DNA of 17,571 nt, taken from NCBI GenBank assembly GCA_910586825.1, contig CAJUJF010000015.1, positions 26,872 through 44,442 on the forward strand, read 5' to 3'. Position numbers and translations under genes: made by a program. Below the pieces are notes generated by a model. The model was given only the letters and a program-made list of their open reading frames with translations, was not told the origin of the DNA and ran no database searches. This document shows, piece by piece, positions 14,298 to 17,571 of this stretch. How positions within the stretch are numbered: the stretch's first letter is position 1; each line of letters starts with the position of its first letter. This stretch comes from an uncultured Christensenellaceae bacterium (lineage in GTDB: Bacteria > Bacillota > Clostridia > Christensenellales > Borkfalkiaceae).

Positions 14298-15851
14298 ATG
14301 AAGACACCCTATGCACTGATCATCATGGACGGATACGGACTCAACCCCGTCGAAAAAGGCAACGCCGTGTTTATGGACGGCAGTACCCACGTAACCGCAT
14401 TGCGCAAAGAATACCCCTCCGCGACGCTGGGCGCGAGCGGGCTTTCGGTCGGACTTCCCGACGGACAAATGGGCAATTCCGAAGTGGGACATCTCAACAT
14501 GGGCGCCGGAAGAATCGTCTATCAGGATCTCACCAAAATCACAAAAGCGATTGAGGACGGAGACTTTTATTCCAACCCCGCGCTCGCGTCAGCAATGGAC
14601 TCCGCTGCAAAGAACGACAAGAAATTGCACCTTTGGGGACTTCTCTCCGACGGAGGCGTTCACAGCCATATCGCCCATCTTTACGCCCTTTTGAAAATGG
14701 CGAAGGAGCGCGGCGTGAAACAGACTTACGTCCATTGCTTTATGGACGGACGGGACGTCTCCCCCACTTCGGGCGCGGGATTCGTCGCCAATCTTCTTTC
14801 CGAAATGAAAAAGCTCGGTTACGGAAAAATCGCTTCCGTATGCGGAAGATATTACGCGATGGACCGCGACAACAACTGGGACCGCCTCGAAAAAGCGTAC
14901 GACATGCTCACGCTCGGAAACGGCGTGCAGGCAAGCGATCCCGTACAGGCGTTAAAGGACTCCTATGCGGCGGGCGTCACGGACGAATTCGTCCTCCCCA
15001 CCAATCTCGTCGAAAACGGAAAACCCGTCGCGCTCGTGGGACAGGGCGATTCCATCATTTTCTTCAACTTCCGTCCCGACCGCGCGCGACAGATCACCCG
15101 CGCGTTCACGCAGAAAGATTTCGTCGTCCCCAAGGGCACGGCTTTCGTGCGCAAAACCGGATTCCTCGCGCCCGTGTACGTCTGTTTTACGGTGTACGAC
15201 GCGGAATTTACCGGCTTGCAGATCGCGTTCCCCAAACAGAGCATGGAAAACACGCTCGGCGAATATCTCGCCAAACAGGGCAAAAAGCAGCTCCGCATCG
15301 CCGAAACGGAAAAATACGCGCACGTCACCTTCTTCTTTAACGGCGGCGTGGAAGCGCCGAACGACAACGAAGTGCGCGTTCTGATCAATTCCCCGAAAGT
15401 GGCGACCTACGATCTGAAACCGGAAATGTCCGCCTACGAAGTCACGGACAAAGTGCTCGAAGAACTTTCGACGGGCGAATACGACGCCATGATCCTGAAC
15501 TTTGCAAACTGCGACATGGTGGGACACACGGGCGTAATCCCCGCCGCCGTCAAAGCGGTGCATACGGTGGACGAATGCGTGAAAAAGGTAGTCGATAAAA
15601 TTCTTGCAATGGGCGGAAGCGCATTGCTCACCGCCGACCACGGCAACGCCGATAAAATGCTGGCGGACGACGACTCCCCCTTCACCGCGCACACCACGAA
15701 CCCCGTGCCCGTCGTACTCATTTCCGAAAAACTGAAACACGCCGAACTGCGCAAAGACGGCATATTGGCGGACCTCGCCCCCACCCTGCTCGACATGATG
15801 GGACTTCCGATCCCCGCGGAAATGACGGGAAAAAGTTTGATCGCAAAATAA
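14298..15851 (+). CDS. gpmI: Phosphoglycerate mutase, 2,3-bisphosphoglycerate-independent
   Basis: 517 residues, typical length. This two-metal enzyme of the alkaline phosphatase fold, usually Mn-dependent, interconverts 3- and 2-phosphoglycerate. Signature sites: Asp11 in MDGYG, the phosphoserine Ser61 in MGNSEVGH, SDGGVHSH (near 118-125), MDGRD, a YYAMDRDNNWDR stretch, FNFRPDRAR, and the metal ligands in CDMVGHTG and TADHGNAD. The ATG at 14298 has GAGG at 14284-14287; a start at 14274 would add eight residues but lies at the predicted transcript end. It follows pgk-tpiA in pathway-related order but has its own promoter and terminator. gap and eno are not in the window. Confidence 0.98.
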   Translation: MKTPYALIIMDGYGLNPVEKGNAVFMDGSTHVTALRKEYPSATLGASGLSVGLPDGQMGNSEVGHLNMGAGRIVYQDLTKITKAIEDGDFYSNPALASAMDSAAKNDKKLHLWGLLSDGGVHSHIAHLYALLKMAKERGVKQTYVHCFMDGRDVSPTSGAGFVANLLSEMKKLGYGKIASVCGRYYAMDRDNNWDRLEKAYDMLTLGNGVQASDPVQALKDSYAAGVTDEFVLPTNLVENGKPVALVGQGDSIIFFNFRPDRARQITRAFTQKDFVVPKGTAFVRKTGFLAPVYVCFTVYDAEFTGLQIAFPKQSMENTLGEYLAKQGKKQLRIAETEKYAHVTFFFNGGVEAPNDNEVRVLINSPKVATYDLKPEMSAYEVTDKVLEELSTGEYDAMILNFANCDMVGHTGVIPAAVKAVHTVDECVKKVVDKILAMGGSALLTADHGNADKMLADDDSPFTAHTTNPVPVVLISEKLKHAELRKDGILADLAPTLLDMMGLPIPAEMTGKSLIAK

Positions 15852-15904
15852 TGCGCAAAACCGAACGGCAACGTCCGTTCCGCAACGGCAACGAAATTCC
15901 AATC

Positions 15905-15935
15905 AAAAAGTGCGGCATTGCGCCGCACTTTTTTT
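15905..15935. terminator. Two-way terminator between gpmI and the EFR1-type gene
   Basis: Stem 15910-15916/15922-15928 (GTGCGGC/GCCGCAC), 5-base loop, with A5 on one side and T7 on the other. It serves gpmI on plus and the convergent gene, whose stop is at 15942, on minus. Confidence 0.92.
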
Positions 15936-15941
15936 GCAAAT

Positions 15942-16709
15942 CTATTCGGATAAATAATCTTCCATCTTGTTTTGCCGTACGACCCGTTTTCCGATAATCG
16001 TGATCGCCTGCCGAGGACAGTTGACAAAGCAACGGTAACACATCGTGCATTTCCCGTTGCCGACGGCTTTGTTATCTTTTATCTCCATGTTGCGCGTCGG
16101 ACACAGCGAAACGCAAACGCCGCAGGCGACGCATTTCGCGCGATCGATTTTTACTCCGTTGAAATAGTTCTCGCTCTTTCGGCGGAAATACAGCCGTTGT
16201 CCCAGCAAACCGACGATCCTGCAAGAAACCGTCAACCCGTTTTTCGGATATCTACCCGATTTTATTCTGCGCGCGGCTTTCTCCAATTTTGCGTGGGCTT
16301 TTGCGACGGTTTTACGGCAGGCTTTCAGCGGCTTCTTTAATATTTTAACGTCGCCGATACAGTCAGGCATTTTCAGATGCACGCCGCCTAAAATCTCCGC
16401 GCCGTATTTCTTCAGCAGCCGCGCGGCACAGCCCGCGCCGTCGCCGCTGAACAACCCCATCGTCGCGACGATCATTATCTTTTTCTCCCGCCAGACGGCG
16501 GCATGCCCGACAATAAAGTCGTACACGAATTTCGGCAAGTTCGAATAGTACACGGGGTACGCAAAAACAACCGTATCAGCCGCTTGAATCGCGCCGACCG
16601 CCTCTTTATCCTCGATAGAATAAGTTAGCGCGTCCTCTTCAAGCAAGCGCAACAGATATTCCGTACAATGCTTTGTGTTTCCCGTGCCGCTGAAATATAT
16701 GCCCGTCAT
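15942..16709 (-). CDS. EFR1-type flavodoxin plus 2x[4Fe-4S] ferredoxin protein
   Basis: 255 residues in two parts. The N-terminal flavodoxin-like domain has the FMN phosphate loop SGTGNT (7-12) and the AYPVYYSNLP segment (50-59). The C-terminal domain has two classic cluster motifs: Cys193, 196, 199, 203-Pro and Cys221, 224, 227, 231-Pro. The layout matches the EFR1 family of electron carriers common in anaerobic Clostridia; the partner and physiological role are unknown. The ATG at 16709 has no visible ribosome site, and the promoter at 16719-16747 puts the transcript start about 3 bases before it, so it may be translated from a nearly leaderless mRNA. It is convergent with gpmI and lies downstream of tRNA-Ala and its terminator. 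Confidence 0.93.
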   Translation of the reverse strand: MTGIYFSGTGNTKHCTEYLLRLLEEDALTYSIEDKEAVGAIQAADTVVFAYPVYYSNLPKFVYDFIVGHAAVWREKKIMIVATMGLFSGDGAGCAARLLKKYGAEILGGVHLKMPDCIGDVKILKKPLKACRKTVAKAHAKLEKAARRIKSGRYPKNGLTVSCRIVGLLGQRLYFRRKSENYFNGVKIDRAKCVACGVCVSLCPTRNMEIKDNKAVGNGKCTMCYRCFVNCPRQAITIIGKRVVRQNKMEDYLSE

Positions 16710-16718
16710 AACATTTAC

Positions 16719-16747
16719 AATATATCACGACTATGAATTATTTTCAA
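16719..16747 (-). promoter_or_regulatory. Promoter of the EFR1-type gene, near-leaderless
   Basis: Read on minus: -35 TTGAAA (16742-16747), 17-base spacer, -10 TATATT (16719-16724). The predicted start is near 16712, with the ATG at 16707-16709. Confidence 0.65.
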
Positions 16748-16759
16748 GCGGCATAGACG

Positions 16760-16793
16760 CAAAAAATGAAAAAGAAACCGCAAATGCGATTTC
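16760..16793 (-). terminator. Terminator of tRNA-Ala
   Basis: Stem 16774-16781/16786-16793 (8 pairs including one wobble), 4-base loop, followed on minus by TTTTTCATTTTTT. It lies about 33 bases after the tRNA 3' end. Confidence 0.8.
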
Positions 16794-16825
16794 TCTTATC
16801 TCGGGGCGTGCGTATACCCCCGTAA

Positions 16826-16901
16826 TGGTGGAGATAGCGTGACTCGAACACGTTACCTGTACGTTGCGAACGTACCGCTCTACCAGATGAGCTATATCCC
16901 C
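16826..16901 (-). tRNA. tRNA-Ala, anticodon CGC
   Basis: 76 bases including encoded CCA. The acceptor stem GGGGATA/TATCTCC has the G3:U70 wobble pair that marks alanine tRNAs. The D arm (GCTC/GAGC), anticodon stem (GTACG/CGTAC) and loop TTCGCAA give anticodon CGC, reading GCG. The variable loop has 5 bases and the T loop is TTCGAGT. The outermost T-stem pair (49-65) is an A-C mismatch. GCG is common in the nearby genes. Confidence 0.96.
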
Positions 16902-16918
16902 ATGCAATTTGTGTTTTG

Positions 16919-16946
16919 ATTATAACATAATTGCGAAAAAAAGCAA
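16919..16946 (-). promoter_or_regulatory. Promoter of tRNA-Ala
   Basis: Read on minus: -35 TTGCTT (16941-16946), 16-base spacer, -10 TATAAT (16919-16924). The start is near 16912, about 11 bases before the tRNA. Confidence 0.75.
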
Positions 16947-17014
16947 GCGTTTTTTTATGGAATTCCGTAAAAAATTTTTAAATCCTATAAAATGTTTTCT
17001 CATTGGCACAAAAC

Positions 17015-17043
17015 TTTGGAATTATTTTGAAAGTAATTCCAAA
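17015..17043. repeat. Perfect inverted repeat upstream of tRNA-Val
   Basis: Arms TTTGGAATTA and TAATTCCAAA (10 bp) around a 9-base centre, ending 5 bases before the -35 of the tRNA-Val promoter. No T-tract follows on plus. It could be an operator or the end of a lost transcription unit. The rest of 16947-17014 is AT-rich with no gene. Confidence 0.6.
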
Positions 17044-17048
17044 AACGA

Positions 17049-17077
17049 TTGACAAGTATAGCGGGATGATGTAAAAT
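17049..17077 (+). promoter_or_regulatory. Promoter of tRNA-Val
   Basis: -35 TTGACA (17049-17054), 17-base spacer, -10 TAAAAT (17072-17077). The start is near 17084, about 12 bases before the tRNA. Confidence 0.88.
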
Positions 17078-17095
17078 ATCGTTACAATTCCGTGC

Positions 17096-17172
17096 GGGGG
17101 TATAGCTCAGTTGGTTGGAGCGCACGCTTCACATGCGTGAGGTCACAGGTTCGAGCCCTGTTATCCCCACCA
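17096..17172 (+). tRNA. tRNA-Val, anticodon CAC
   Basis: 77 bases including encoded CCA. The acceptor GGGGGTA/TATCCCC, D arm GCTC/GAGC, anticodon stem CACGC/GCGTG with loop TTCACAT (anticodon CAC, reading GTG), 5-base variable loop and T stem ACAGG/CCTGT with loop TTCGAGC all pair well. A discriminator A precedes CCA. Confidence 0.97.
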
Positions 17173-17175
17173 CCT

Positions 17176-17225
17176 AAAACCTAAAACGAATCACTATGAA
17201 AGTGTTCGGGTTAGGTTTTTTCTTT
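17176..17225 (+). terminator. Terminator of tRNA-Val
   Basis: A long hairpin begins 4 bases after the tRNA. The outer stem is 17176-17184/17211-17219 (AAAACCTAA/TTAGGTTTT), with inner stems CGAA/TTCG and CACT/AGTG, then a run of T and CTTTTG. Between here and 17369 I found no supported gene, only a GC-rich inverted repeat (17254-17258/17264-17268) and a short one (17311-17316/17329-17334). Confidence 0.85.
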
Positions 17226-17369
17226 TGTTGTTAGTTTTACATAGTGTCGATAACGCCGACAAGCGGCGCGTTTATTATATTAAACACCGTCACCGTCCAC
17301 AAGCCCTATGATATGATGAATGTTTGTTTCATATTCGCTGTTTATGGGTAATACTTTTCCGTATTTGTA

Positions 17370-17378
17370 TGCTATAAT
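17370..17378 (+). promoter_or_regulatory. Extended -10 promoter of the XRE-type gene
   Basis: TGCTATAAT, that is TGn plus a perfect TATAAT (17373-17378), with no recognisable -35 at the right distance. The inverted repeat ATATGA/TCATAT at 17311-17334 lies upstream and might be an operator, but this is weak. Confidence 0.6.
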
Positions 17379-17408
17379 CGTGCTATCGGACATAAGGAGG
17401 AATTCATT

Positions 17409-17571
17409 ATGGATCTGCAAAAAATCGGTGTCTTTTTATCTGAATTGCGGAAAGAAAAAAATCTTACGCAAGATGAATTGGGCGAACAAATTGGCGTAAC
17501 GAATAAAACCGTTTCTCGTTGGGAAAACGGAAATTATTTACCGCCTGTTGAAATGCTACAAATATTAAGCA
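17409..17571 (+). CDS. XRE-family (HTH_3) transcription regulator, partial
   Basis: 54 codons before the right edge. The start ATG has AAGGAGG (17394-17400) 8 bases upstream. The N-terminus is a typical lambda-Cro/repressor helix-turn-helix: LSELRKEKNLTQDELGEQIG, then VTNKTVSRWENGNYLPPVE (about residues 10-48), where the second stretch is the recognition helix. The rest of the protein, and hence its sensor domain, is outside the window. Codons (TTA, CTA, ATA, AAT, AAA) are AT-richer than in the neighbouring genes, and it lies just after a tRNA gene, so transfer is possible. Confidence 0.92.
   Translation, partial: MDLQKIGVFLSELRKEKNLTQDELGEQIGVTNKTVSRWENGNYLPPVEMLQILS

Noticed and set aside
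17285..17396. Minus-strand 37-codon frame (MSDSTIIAYKYG...) in front of the XRE gene
   Set aside because: It looks fairly protein-like but has no ribosome site and overlaps the promoter of the XRE gene. A gene remnant is possible, but chance is as likely.

Overview
The window looks like chromosomal DNA of a low-oxygen, gut-type member of the Clostridia (Bacillota). The signs are strong AAGGAGG-type ribosome sites, SigA-type promoters (nine of the ten I placed with two hexamers have exactly 17 bp between them), a lipoprotein with Listeria-Bacteroides (InlB B) repeats, a flavodoxin/ferredoxin (EFR1-like) protein and a Clostridia-type SerC-SerA pair. Codon use is rich in GCG, CCG, GTC and ATC. 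The exact lineage cannot be fixed from the sequence; an uncultured Christensenellales-like group is my low-confidence guess.

Layout, left to right: (1) 1-1969, minus strand: the N-terminal 656 residues of a repeat-built coiled-coil/helical protein of unknown function, running off the left edge. (2) 2136-4466, plus: serC-serA, the first steps of serine synthesis from 3-phosphoglycerate, with its own promoter and a strong terminator. (3) 4483-6141, minus: a lipoprotein with InlB-like repeats and a consensus promoter. (4) 6173-6991, minus: a YihY/BrkB-family membrane protein. (5) 7026-8426, minus: tuf with its own promoter, structured leader and terminator. (6) 8485-11753, minus: rpsL-rpsG-fusA with a promoter in front of rpsL and a 178-base, hairpin-rich gap between rpsL and rpsG. 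(7) 11860-14131, plus: pgk-tpiA, diverging from rpsL. (8) 14237-15935, plus: gpmI with its own promoter, sharing a two-way terminator with (9) 15942-16747, minus: an EFR1-type flavodoxin/4Fe-4S protein whose predicted transcript is almost leaderless. (10) 16826-17172: two divergent tRNA genes, Ala(CGC) on minus and Val(CAC) on plus. (11) 17370-17571, plus: the start of an AT-richer XRE-type regulator, cut by the right edge.

Much of the window is housekeeping: translation (EF-Tu, EF-G, S7, S12, two tRNAs) and lower glycolysis (Pgk, TpiA, GpmI), with serine synthesis drawing on the same 3-phosphoglycerate pool. The least explained parts are the mosaic repeat protein at the left edge, the run of hairpins between rpsL and rpsG, the structured tuf leader, the C-terminal domain of the repeat lipoprotein, the insertion in Pgk, and the AT-rich regulator next to tRNA-Val. 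I saw no CRISPR array, insertion sequence, integrase or clear defence system.
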